In this document: one piece after another, positions 45,219 to 53,776 of the stretch
How positions within the stretch are numbered: the first letter of the stretch is position 1
Layout: the number at the start of each line of letters is the position of its first letter
Assembly (NCBI RefSeq): GCF_030548465.1
Contig: NZ_JAUOSF010000004.1
Location: forward strand, 372,001-436,000
Source: Tamlana sp. 2_MG-2023
Lineage (GTDB): Bacteria; Bacteroidota; Bacteroidia; Flavobacteriales; Flavobacteriaceae
Length of the DNA stretch: 64,000 nt
Direction: 5' to 3'
Program-made: the position numbers and the translations under genes
The notes under the pieces: model-generated
Databases searched by the model: none
The model's input: the letters and a program-made list of their open reading frames with translations, nothing else
Told to the model about the DNA's origin: nothing

Positions 45219-46610
45219 ATGAAAGACTATTTTAGAAACATCTTTTGGTTGATTATCCTCTCGCTAAGTCTTGGCGTAACACAAAGTTGTGCTGTTAAAG
45301 CGCCTACTTCTGGAGAAAAATTTCAAGAGGAAGCCTTTGCCAATTTCATTCTGCCTTCAACTTGGCAAAATAGCATAGACACAACCGCTGTAAAAGACAA
45401 TTGGCTAAGCACTTTTAACGACCCTATTTTAGATACCTTAGTCAAAGAAGCTCTAGTATTTAATCCTGACTTACGCATAAGTAGTGCTCGAATAGAAGAA
45501 GCTCATGGTTATGTGAATGTCGCCCAAGCTGCATTACGCCCAGCACTTTCAATTTTAGGAAGAGAAACAACCAAGCTAGGCGGGAATCTCGGCGGCGGAC
45601 TAAATGGCGCCGTTTTTTCAGCATCATGGGAAATTGATATCTGGGGAAAACTACGCAATGCTAGAAATGCAGCGGAAGCTAATTTAGCCGCAACACAAAG
45701 TGAATATTCTTTTGCCCAACTCTCGATTGCAGCAAACGTGACAAGATCTTACTTTTTGGCTTCTGAAAACTATTTACAATTACAACTTGCTGAACAGATG
45801 ATTACATCGTCTGAAAACCTAAAAACCATTTCGCAACAAAGAGTCGATATAGGCATTGGTACAGAAATAGATGTTGTCATGTCTAATGCTAATTTAAACA
45901 CCCTCAAGGATGCGCACAAAAAATTAGAATTGTCTTATAACAACCAATTACGAGCCCTAGAGTTGCTACTAGGCAGATATCCGCACGCTGAAATAGCCGT
46001 AAAAAACCAACTCATTGATATTAATTCTCAAACCCCTACTGGAATCCCTTTGCAACTTTTAGAACGTAGACCAGATGTTTTAGCAGCACAACAACAATTT
46101 AATGCGGCCTTCTATCGCGTAGGCGAAGCCAATGCGGCAAAATTACCAAGTCTTAGCTTAACCGCTGGTTTTGGGGTGTTAGATAGCCCTTTAATACAAC
46201 TCACCGATGATTTTTCTAACCCCATTAGAAGTATTGGCGGCGAATTAATAGCCCCAGTTTATATGGGTGGTCAATTAAACGCCAATGTTTACATAAGAAC
46301 AGCTCAACAAAAACAGGCTGTTGAAAATTACGCAAAAACAGTTCTATACGCTATGAACGATGTTGAAAGCACTTTAGATGCTGTAAAAATTATTGACGAA
46401 CGTGAGCATTTTATTTTGGAAGCCACAAACAGTAACCAACGTGCCTTTGAACTGGAAGAAATCCGCTTCAAAGTTGGAAAAAGTGACATGAGAGATCTTC
46501 TTGATCAACAAATGGATTTGTATCAAACGCAAACCGATTTACTTCACATTCAAACGCAAAAAATCATTCAGCGTATTAATCTTTTTGTAGCCTTGGGAGG
46601 AAGCTTTTAG
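45219..46610 (+). CDS. TolC-like outer-membrane efflux lipoprotein (NodT/OprM type)
   Basis: 463 residues; lipobox-type signal (GVTQSCAVKAP, Cys about 25) and two OEP (outer membrane efflux) repeats with long helices. Conserved features include NWLSTFNDPILDTLVKEALVFNPDLRISSARIEEA, ERRPDVLAAQQQFNAAFYRVGEANAAKLPSLSLTAGFG and a VGKSDMRDLLDQQMDLYQTQ end. It forms a trimeric channel with the HlyD partner two bases upstream. The third component, a pump, is not in the operon. Confidence 0.92.
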   Translation: MKDYFRNIFWLIILSLSLGVTQSCAVKAPTSGEKFQEEAFANFILPSTWQNSIDTTAVKDNWLSTFNDPILDTLVKEALVFNPDLRISSARIEEAHGYVNVAQAALRPALSILGRETTKLGGNLGGGLNGAVFSASWEIDIWGKLRNARNAAEANLAATQSEYSFAQLSIAANVTRSYFLASENYLQLQLAEQMITSSENLKTISQQRVDIGIGTEIDVVMSNANLNTLKDAHKKLELSYNNQLRALELLLGRYPHAEIAVKNQLIDINSQTPTGIPLQLLERRPDVLAAQQQFNAAFYRVGEANAAKLPSLSLTAGFGVLDSPLIQLTDDFSNPIRSIGGELIAPVYMGGQLNANVYIRTAQQKQAVENYAKTVLYAMNDVESTLDAVKIIDEREHFILEATNSNQRAFELEEIRFKVGKSDMRDLLDQQMDLYQTQTDLLHIQTQKIIQRINLFVALGGSF

Positions 46611-47386
46611 AATCAATAGCTTACCCATATCTAAATATAATACATCATCACTATTAACAACAGTAACTAAAAATTCACGAAAGATCATTCCTTCGCCTAA
46701 GAAAACAGGACATAACAAGGAGAAACATTAAAACTGTCTTCACCTAATTAATGATCTCTTTTTTAATCTACTTTCTTCCATCAATTTAAAAAACAAAACG
46801 CCTACCAAGATATAAACATTCGTACAAATTTTGCGTCTACCGCATGATAACCAGATATGACTATCATATGTGCATCCGGAGAATGCTTAAGCAAGCCTAC
46901 TTTTTTTGTAACCTATCTACAAAATAATTAATTTAACATAAGAATTACGTGAAGAACTAAATTTAATCTAAATCAAAAGATTTAAAAAATACGCCAACAT
47001 GAACATCATTAAACAGAGCGATCTAGAATACAATCATAAATTCTTTTTTTTCATGAATGACATTAGTTTTCCAAAATATGAATAAAATAAACTTACGTGA
47101 ATCTATGAGCAAGAAGAAAAAACAGAATAAGCCCCTATCAGATAAGTAAAAAGACTTCCAAGGAAGTTTATTAGATGAATTCATTCCTTTTTAATACTCT
47201 AATCTCACGAACAATAAGATAGTTTTACATAAAATGTTAAAAAATAAAAAAAATAAAAAAAAAATTAACATTTTAATTTAAAATTGTATTTTAGATTACC
47301 CTTATCATCCATGATAATTTACATATTATTATTGTGTTTGGCAGGAATTTTTTATAAAACTATCATAACCCCTCAATAGTATAGTA
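46611..47386 (+). other. Long intergenic region with small-frame relics and an A-rich inverted repeat
   Basis: 776 bases without a convincing gene. A 23-codon frame (47078-47149; MNKINLRESMSKKKKQNKPLSDK-like, too long to assign) and a 28-codon frame start nearby and stop early. A small palindrome ACTTCC-AA-GGAAGT lies at 47154-47167 and an A-rich inverted repeat at 47231-47274. Around 46838-46905 there is weak similarity to the palindromic repeat near 22.5 kb. Probably decayed sequence plus the promoter of the DUF1254 operon. Confidence 0.45.
47231..47274. repeat. Inverted repeat with 24-nt A-rich loop
   Basis: AAAATGTTAA (47231-47240) and TTAACATTTT (47265-47274) are perfect inverses around an almost pure-A loop. 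It sits 113 bases upstream of the first DUF1254 gene. It could be a terminator, bent DNA or a regulator site. Confidence 0.5.
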
Positions 47387-48868
47387 ATGAAAAAAGGATT
47401 ATTCTACATCACTAGCTGTATTCTTATACTTAGCACTAGTTGTACTCAGCAACAACAATCACAAAGCTCAAAAGAAACGCAGAATGCCGTTTCAAAAACA
47501 GGTGATAAAAAAGCCATAACTATGGATGGCGAATTACCAGACAGATCATCTCTTCCTGCTGTTTTTGATGAAATGGATTATCAACAAGCAACACAAACCT
47601 ACTTATGGGCGTTGCCACTAGTATCCTTCGCCGAATGGCAATATGTTCAAGAGCAATATGGTGCAACTAATAACGATTTGGTTATGTATGATACATACAT
47701 GAACAAATTAGCAATAGTTACCGCAAATGCTACAACACCTTATGTAATGGCTTTAATGGACTTATCAAAAACAGGTCCAATGGTTATAGAAATGCCTGCA
47801 GGACATACTGCTGGAGGCTTAGCCGATTTTTGGCAACGAGAGTTAGCGGCCATTGGCGAGGTAGGTGCAGATAAAGGCAAGGGAGGTAAATACTTATTAA
47901 TTCCTCCAGGACATGAAGCTATTAATGCGCCAGGATATTACACCATAAAATGTAATATGATGAATATTTTCTTTGGTTTTAGAGCTTTAGACCCTGATCC
48001 AAAAGCTGCGGAAGAATTAATTCGGTCTGTGAAATTGTATTCTTATGAAGATAGAAATAATCCTCCTCCAACAAAAGTAGTTTCCCCGAACGGTAATAGA
48101 ATGACCGCTAATCCTAAAGACGGTATGGCGTATTGGGAAAGATTACATAAAATTATTCAAAATGAACCAGTCCAAGAACGCGATCGCTTTTTTATGGCAT
48201 GGTTGCATAATTTAGGGATTAGTAAAGGAGAACCATTCCAACCAACCGCAAGGCAAAAGAAGATTTTATTAGAAGGTGCAAGTCAAGGTAAGATGATGGC
48301 ATATGCTAATTCATTTGATAAGAGATTTAAAAACAATAAACACTGGCCAGACAAAAATTGGGATTACGTGATGGTCATGACCAATTCGGCACAAAGAGCA
48401 GAAAACTACGATGAATTCTACAGAAGAACCTCTTACTTTTTTGAAGCCGTAACTTTCTCAAAAGCCATGATTACCAAAGTGCCAAATGTGGGTCAAGCTT
48501 ATTTAGGTAGTTATACAGATAGCGATGGTGAGTGGTTCGATGGTGAAGAATCTTACACTTTAAATGTTCCTGCAAATCCTCCAGCCCTAAATTTTTGGTC
48601 ATTGACAGTTTATGATGGGAATACACGCTGTCTCATTCAAAATGAGCAGAAGAATGCAGATTTATCCTCTCGTAAAGACTTAATTAAAAACGAAGATGGC
48701 TCCGTAGATCTTTATTTCGGGCCAACCGCTCCTGAAGGAAAAGAACAAAATTGGGTACAGACCATACCTGGAAAACATTGGTTTGCTTATATGCGCTTTT
48801 ATGCGCCAACCGAAGCCTATTTCGACAAAAGTTGGAAAATGGATGACATTAACAAAATGAAAAACTAA
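47387..48868 (+). CDS. DUF1254/DUF1214 lipoprotein, first copy
   Basis: 493 residues. Signal peptide with lipobox LSTSCTQQQQ (Cys about 20) and a Gln/Ser-rich tether. DUF1254 is seen at QQATQTYLWALPLVSFAEWQ through TPYVMALMDLSKTGPMVIEMPAG. DUF1214 is at the C-terminus (NFWSLTVYDGNTRCLIQN, NEDGSVDLYFGPTAPEG, NWVQTIPGKHWFAYMRFYAP). The function of this pair of domains is unknown; they recur in envelope-associated proteins of marine bacteria. First gene of a probable operon with a second DUF1254 gene seven bases on. Confidence 0.9.
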   Translation: MKKGLFYITSCILILSTSCTQQQQSQSSKETQNAVSKTGDKKAITMDGELPDRSSLPAVFDEMDYQQATQTYLWALPLVSFAEWQYVQEQYGATNNDLVMYDTYMNKLAIVTANATTPYVMALMDLSKTGPMVIEMPAGHTAGGLADFWQRELAAIGEVGADKGKGGKYLLIPPGHEAINAPGYYTIKCNMMNIFFGFRALDPDPKAAEELIRSVKLYSYEDRNNPPPTKVVSPNGNRMTANPKDGMAYWERLHKIIQNEPVQERDRFFMAWLHNLGISKGEPFQPTARQKKILLEGASQGKMMAYANSFDKRFKNNKHWPDKNWDYVMVMTNSAQRAENYDEFYRRTSYFFEAVTFSKAMITKVPNVGQAYLGSYTDSDGEWFDGEESYTLNVPANPPALNFWSLTVYDGNTRCLIQNEQKNADLSSRKDLIKNEDGSVDLYFGPTAPEGKEQNWVQTIPGKHWFAYMRFYAPTEAYFDKSWKMDDINKMKN

Positions 48869-48875
48869 TTGAATC

Positions 48876-50276
48876 ATGAAAAACACACTAATTTTTTTTA
48901 TTAGCCTTTTGTTTCTTGCCTCTTGCAAAAACAATGACAAAAACGTTCCATCTAAAATAGAAAATACCGTCTCGGCAGATTCGGCTAGAGCCATAGCGAA
49001 GGAAGCCTGGATTTATGGGTTTTCGGTGTTTTATAATTACAAATCGCAATCTATTTATGCTTTGAATAAAGACCGTGCAGAATATGCTGGCGGTTTCAAT
49101 CGCTTCAAGCATTATTCCACAAGCTTTACAGCTTCAGATTCTACGGTAGTAACACCAAACAACGACACACCTTATTCATGGGCTATTTTAGATCTGTCTG
49201 ATGAACCTATGATTTTGGAAGTTCCAGAAATAGAAGACGATCGTTATTATGTGATGCAATTAGTAGACCTTTATACTTTTAATTTCGATTACATCGGATC
49301 ACGTGCTACAGGAAATAAAGCAGGTAAATATTTAATAGCTGGCCCAGATTGGGAAGGAAGCGTTCCTGAAGAAATCAACAAAGCTTTTACTTCTGAAACA
49401 AATTTAGTTACCATATTAGGACGTACAGAAATGGATGATCCAAGTGAATCGGCATTGATAGAAGAAATTCAAAAAGGTTATAAATTGATACCGTTGCACG
49501 AATACACGCAAACCGAGCCACCAAAAAACAAAACCTACAACCTGCCTCTACCTGTTTGGAATGAAGCAGATTATACATCCTTAGAATTTATAAATGTGCT
49601 CAATGCACTTTTGCAATATGTTAAGGTGGATGAAAGCGAAGTGGATTTATACAAACGTTTTGCAAAAATAGGCTTGGTACCTGGACAGAAATTTGATAAA
49701 AGTGAATATAGCGAAGAAGTGCTCGCAGGCATCAAAGCAGGAATTACCGATGGCGAAAAAGCACTGAAAGAAAACAGCGACAAGACCACAAGTTCATTGC
49801 ACTTATTTGGTAGTCGAAAAGAACTTGGTAATAATTATTTAGCTCGTGCCACTGCCGCTGCCATGGGACTTTTTGGAAACACCAAAGAAGAAGCTGTGTA
49901 CGTAGGAACGATGTTCGATAACGAGGGGAAAGACCTAATTGGTAGCAATAAATATATTTTGCATTTCAAAAAGGAAGAACTTCCTACAGTTGATTTTTTC
50001 TGGAGTCTGACCATGTATAACCTACCGAAAAGAGGCCTCGTTGCCAACCCTATAGATAGATATTCTATTGGAGACCGAACAAAAGGTTTGAAATACGAAG
50101 ATAATGGTGACTTAATTATTTACCTGCAAAGCGAATCTCCAGGAAAAGGAAAGGAGAGCAACTGGCTACCTACACCAAAAGAAGGCGGATTCAATATTAT
50201 CGTACGTATGTATGGTCCAGGAGAAGAAATCACCAGCGGAAATTGGAAAATGCCAATGCCGACACTTGTAAAATAA
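48876..50276 (+). CDS. DUF1254/DUF1214 lipoprotein, second copy
   Basis: 466 residues; lipobox LFLASCKNN (Cys about 17), DUF1254 (AIAKEAWIYGFSVFYNYKSQ, TPYSWAILDLSDEPMILEVPE) and DUF1214 (DFFWSLTMYNLPKRGLVANP, YLQSESPGKGKESNWLPTP). It is clearly homologous to the preceding gene but strongly diverged, so this is an old tandem duplication. Stop-to-start gaps are seven bases (upstream) and 24 bases (downstream), so one transcript is likely. Confidence 0.9.
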   Translation: MKNTLIFFISLLFLASCKNNDKNVPSKIENTVSADSARAIAKEAWIYGFSVFYNYKSQSIYALNKDRAEYAGGFNRFKHYSTSFTASDSTVVTPNNDTPYSWAILDLSDEPMILEVPEIEDDRYYVMQLVDLYTFNFDYIGSRATGNKAGKYLIAGPDWEGSVPEEINKAFTSETNLVTILGRTEMDDPSESALIEEIQKGYKLIPLHEYTQTEPPKNKTYNLPLPVWNEADYTSLEFINVLNALLQYVKVDESEVDLYKRFAKIGLVPGQKFDKSEYSEEVLAGIKAGITDGEKALKENSDKTTSSLHLFGSRKELGNNYLARATAAAMGLFGNTKEEAVYVGTMFDNEGKDLIGSNKYILHFKKEELPTVDFFWSLTMYNLPKRGLVANPIDRYSIGDRTKGLKYEDNGDLIIYLQSESPGKGKESNWLPTPKEGGFNIIVRMYGPGEEITSGNWKMPMPTLVK

Positions 50277-50300
50277 ATTTTAAAGAAATTAAACCAACAG

Positions 50301-51113
50301 ATGAAAAACTTTAAATACGGCGTACTCGCTATCGCACTTTTAGTTCTACTTGCTCCAGTAGCTTTGGTAGCTCAAGAAAAAACAGGAATAAGTTCGGAAG
50401 AAGTGGCTAAAGCCAATAATCCATTAGCTAATACAAAAGCCTTTAACATACAGAATTATTATGTTGGCTCCATCTATGACGATTCTGATTTAAAAGCTAA
50501 TACCATGTTATTACGTTATTCTATGCCATTAGCCAAAGGAAAAATTTTATTACGTGCTACTATGCCATTTAGTACGTTGCCTTCTGGATACGAAGCTACA
50601 GGTACACCTAAATACAGTTCTGGTACAGGCGACTTTAACTTTTTTGCAACTTACACACTTTCTAAACCAGAGTCTAAAACCTTGATTGGCGTTGGCCCGC
50701 AGGTAGTGATGCCGACAGCAACAAGCACACATACAGGAGCTGGAAAATGGCAAGCTGGTGCCGCATTGGTTATTTTTAATACGGCATCTCCTGTCGTGCA
50801 ATGGGGTGCTTTAATTACTTATCAGACATCTTTTGCGGGAGACAAAGATCGTTCTGATGTTAATTTACTTATTGCTCAACCTTTCGGGATTTTTCAGTTG
50901 GGTAAAGGTGCCTATCTGCGCTCAACAGCCTTATGGAATTTCAATATAGAAACAGAATCATACAATGTCCCTTTAGGGATTGGTGCTGGACACGTTTTAA
51001 AAGCTGGAGGAACTGTGATGAACATCTACCTAGAGCCACAATTTACCATGTTACATGAAGGTTATGGCCAGCCAGCATTCCAAGTATTTGGCGGTCTAAA
51101 TTTTCAGTTTTAA
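50301..51113 (+). CDS. Outer-membrane beta-barrel protein (MetA-pathway/porin-like), operon with DUF1254 genes
   Basis: 270 residues with a signal peptide ending VALVAQ. Alternating amphipathic strands follow (NIQNYYVGSIYDDSDLKANTMLLRYSMP; GTGDFNFFATYTLSKPESKTLIGVGPQVVMPT; ending AFQVFGGLNFQF with a C-terminal Phe, as in outer-membrane barrels). It resembles the phenol-degradation MetA-type 'transporter' family. A decayed copy of its last 27 codons occurs at 53025-53106. Confidence 0.8.
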   Translation: MKNFKYGVLAIALLVLLAPVALVAQEKTGISSEEVAKANNPLANTKAFNIQNYYVGSIYDDSDLKANTMLLRYSMPLAKGKILLRATMPFSTLPSGYEATGTPKYSSGTGDFNFFATYTLSKPESKTLIGVGPQVVMPTATSTHTGAGKWQAGAALVIFNTASPVVQWGALITYQTSFAGDKDRSDVNLLIAQPFGIFQLGKGAYLRSTALWNFNIETESYNVPLGIGAGHVLKAGGTVMNIYLEPQFTMLHEGYGQPAFQVFGGLNFQF

Positions 51114-51177
51114 GCTGAATATTACAAAATCTCAAATGGAACATATTTAATCACTATTAATCATAAATTAAAAAGCA

Positions 51178-52872
51178 ATGAAATCTATTAAAAAACTACT
51201 TCTGGCTGTAACCTTGGTTATGGTCTACACGACTTCTTGGGGGCAAGACAAACCAAATATTGTAGTTATTTGGGGTGATGATATTGGAATATCTAATATT
51301 AGTGCATATTCGCAAGGACTTATGGGCTACACCACGCCAAATATTGACAGAATAGCAGGCGAGGGAATAAAATTCCTGCATTATTATGGAGAACAAAGCT
51401 GTACAGCTGGTCGGTCGGCGTTTTTAACTGGTCAACACATTATTAGATCTGGCTTGAGTAAGGTAGGTTTCCCTGGTGCGCCTATGGGAATGAGCCAATT
51501 GGATCCTTCTATTGGCGGGTTGCTAAAGAACCTTGGTTATTCTACTGGACAATTTGGTAAAAACCATGTGGGAGACAGAAATGAATCATTACCAACCGTT
51601 AATGGGTTTGATGAGTTTTTTGGAAATCTATACCATTTAAATGCAGAAGAAGAACCAGAATTACCTGATTATCCAAAAGACCCTGAGTACATTAAAAAAT
51701 TTGGACCACGTGGAGTATTGAAAACTACAGCTACAAATGTTGATGATCCAACTGTTGATCCACGTTTCGGCAAAATTGGGAAGCAAAAAATTGAAGATAC
51801 AGGAGCGCTTACCAAAAAACGAATGGAAACCATAGATGATGAAACCTCAGCCGCAGCCATTGATTTTATGAAACGCAAGAACAATGACGATCAGCCGTTT
51901 TTTGTTTGGTTCAATGCTACACGTATGCATTTGCGCACACATGTTCGTGAGGAACACCGTGGCAGGTATAAACATGGGGACAGTGAATACATCGATGGTA
52001 TGATGGAACATGATGACATCGTAGGTGATATCCTAAATGCGCTTGATGACATGGGGATTTCTGAAAACACGATTGTAATTTATAGCACCGACAATGGCCC
52101 ACATATGAACACCTGGCCTGATGCTGCCATGACGCCATTTCGTTCTGAGAAAAACACAAACTGGGAAGGTGCCTTTAGAGTACCTTGTCTAGTAAGATGG
52201 CCTGAAAAAATTAAGCCAGGTACGGTTACAAATGAGATTATGTCGCACAACGATTGGATTCCAACTTTATGCCATGTAGCAGGTGAACCTGATATCGTAA
52301 ATAAATTAAAAGAAGGCTACAAGGCCAATGGGAATGAATATAAAGTTCACTTGGACGGTTTTGACCAATATGACTTCCTTACTAAGGTAGAAGGAACTGT
52401 AGGTAGGAACAATAACGTAAACAGCGCTCGTAATAATTTCTTTTATGCGGATGATGATGGATTGCTAGTAGCTTATAGACAAGGGGATTATAAATATGTG
52501 TTTTCAGAACAGCGTATGGCAGGAACAATGGGCTTGTGGGCAGAACCCTTTACCACACTTCGTCTGCAAAAAATATTTAACCTGATGCAAGACCCATATG
52601 AACGTGCCGACATTACATCAAACACCTATTGGGATTGGAATCTTAATCATATTGGTTCCGCTTATGGAATGATGCAAGATGTATTTGCGTTTGTGGGAAC
52701 ATTTAAAGAATATCCTCCTCGCTCTTACCCACCAAGTTTTAATCCTGCAAATATTATGGAAGAATATTTGAAAGCCAATAAGGCACTTAAAATGTTGGAA
52801 GAACACTTCCCAATGTTGCAGGAAGCAGCTAAAGAACAACAAGAAACTAAGAAATCCAATAAAAAGAAGTAG
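51178..52872 (+). CDS. Exported arylsulfatase (type I, formylglycine-dependent)
   Basis: 564 residues. Signal peptide (about 1-22, ending TSWGQ), metal-binding Asp34/Asp35 in IWGDDIG, active-site SCTAGRSAFLTGQ with Cys75 in a CTAGR motif (Ala in place of the common Pro), NATRMHLRTH, YSTDNGPHMNTWPD and RSEKNTNWEG. It removes sulfate esters in the periplasm after Cys75 is converted to formylglycine by FGE or anSME, neither visible here. It ends the operon; a terminator follows at 52926. The substrate is unknown; a sulfated glycan or aryl sulfate is possible. Confidence 0.92.
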   Translation: MKSIKKLLLAVTLVMVYTTSWGQDKPNIVVIWGDDIGISNISAYSQGLMGYTTPNIDRIAGEGIKFLHYYGEQSCTAGRSAFLTGQHIIRSGLSKVGFPGAPMGMSQLDPSIGGLLKNLGYSTGQFGKNHVGDRNESLPTVNGFDEFFGNLYHLNAEEEPELPDYPKDPEYIKKFGPRGVLKTTATNVDDPTVDPRFGKIGKQKIEDTGALTKKRMETIDDETSAAAIDFMKRKNNDDQPFFVWFNATRMHLRTHVREEHRGRYKHGDSEYIDGMMEHDDIVGDILNALDDMGISENTIVIYSTDNGPHMNTWPDAAMTPFRSEKNTNWEGAFRVPCLVRWPEKIKPGTVTNEIMSHNDWIPTLCHVAGEPDIVNKLKEGYKANGNEYKVHLDGFDQYDFLTKVEGTVGRNNNVNSARNNFFYADDDGLLVAYRQGDYKYVFSEQRMAGTMGLWAEPFTTLRLQKIFNLMQDPYERADITSNTYWDWNLNHIGSAYGMMQDVFAFVGTFKEYPPRSYPPSFNPANIMEEYLKANKALKMLEEHFPMLQEAAKEQQETKKSNKKK

Positions 52873-52925
52873 GTTTAGGCCGAATTATCTAGATTAAGCT
52901 AGAAATAATTGAATATTAAAAAGAA

Positions 52926-52962
52926 TCCATGCAATATATTTACTTTGTTGCATGGAGTTTTT
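52926..52962 (+). terminator. Terminator of DUF1254-sulfatase operon
   Basis: Stem TCCATGCAA / TTGCATGGA with a 13-nt loop, then GTTTTT, 54 bases past the sulfatase stop codon. Confidence 0.75.
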
Positions 52963-53024
52963 AGAAAAGCAATATTTCTCTTTGAATATTAAATCATCAT
53001 GGAATCATGAAAGCCAATTATCAC

Positions 53025-53106
53025 GAACCACAATTTACCACGTTTTATGAAGGTTATGGCCGGACCAGCATTCCAAGTATTTGGCAGTCTGAATTTTCAG
53101 TTTTAA
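53025..53106 (+). pseudogene. Decayed copy of the 3' end of the outer-membrane protein gene (50301-51113)
   Basis: Aligns with 51033-51113 from GAACCACAATTTACCA to CAGTTTTAA with about nine substitutions and one extra base (GGCCGGACC against GGCCAGCC), which shifts the frame. No start, no signal peptide and nothing recognisable upstream. A relic of a duplicated gene, lying directly after the operon terminator and before the DUF4136 gene. Confidence 0.85.
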
Positions 53107-53172
53107 ATATTCATAGACTATTACATTAAATTAAAAATTGGAATTTTAAAATTAATCTAAAATTTTAACTAA

Positions 53173-53748
53173 ATGAAAAATCAAATCACATTAGCAATTA
53201 TCGGCTTGTGTTTAATATTTAACACAAGCTGCGGTCCAACACTTAAAGTGACTACTGATTTCGATCGTCAAATCAATTTCAAAGAATATAAAACTTTTGA
53301 AGTATACGATTTAAAAGAACTAGAAGGGCAATTGAATCAATTAAATATTGAGAGAATAACTAATGCGATTCGAACAGAAATGATCGCTAAAGGATTTACT
53401 GAAAGTAGTGATAACCCAGATTTAAAAGTGAATGCAATTAGCATACAAAAAAATAAAGTGGCTGTTAGTGCTAATACAGACTTCTATGGTTATGGTGGTT
53501 TTTATAGACCATATGGTTACTGGGGAGCCGGTGGCGGTATGGTGTCTGGATCTACAACCTTTAATACTGATGATTATGTGGATGGCTCATTAATGATTGA
53601 TATTGTTTCTTCTAAGACCCAAAAACTAATATGGCAAGGTGTTGGAAATGCAACAATAGACAATAATGTTTCGAATCCTGATGAATTTGTTTCAAGTTCG
53701 ATCAAAAAGATTTTAAGTGGATTTCCTCCTGAACCAGCTGCGAAGTAA
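53173..53748 (+). CDS. DUF4136 lipoprotein
   Basis: 191 residues; signal peptide with lipobox NTSCGPTLK (Cys about 20). The DUF4136 core is visible: VTTDFDRQINFKEYKTFEVYD, IERITNAIRTEMIAKGFTESSDNPDLKVNAI and SLMIDIVSSKTQKLIWQGVGN. A Tyr/Gly-rich loop (YGYGGFYRPYGYWGAGGG) is typical. The protein is anchored to the outer or inner membrane; its role is unknown. The next barrel gene follows 28 bases later, so they are probably co-transcribed. Confidence 0.87.
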   Translation: MKNQITLAIIGLCLIFNTSCGPTLKVTTDFDRQINFKEYKTFEVYDLKELEGQLNQLNIERITNAIRTEMIAKGFTESSDNPDLKVNAISIQKNKVAVSANTDFYGYGGFYRPYGYWGAGGGMVSGSTTFNTDDYVDGSLMIDIVSSKTQKLIWQGVGNATIDNNVSNPDEFVSSSIKKILSGFPPEPAAK

Positions 53749-53776
53749 TATTTAATTTATTCTTAAATAAAAATAA

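Noticed and set aside
51917-52159. Opposite-strand His/Cys-rich frame inside the arylsulfatase gene
   Set aside because: The sulfatase frame has the complete active site; the apparent Cys/His richness is a reading of its complement.
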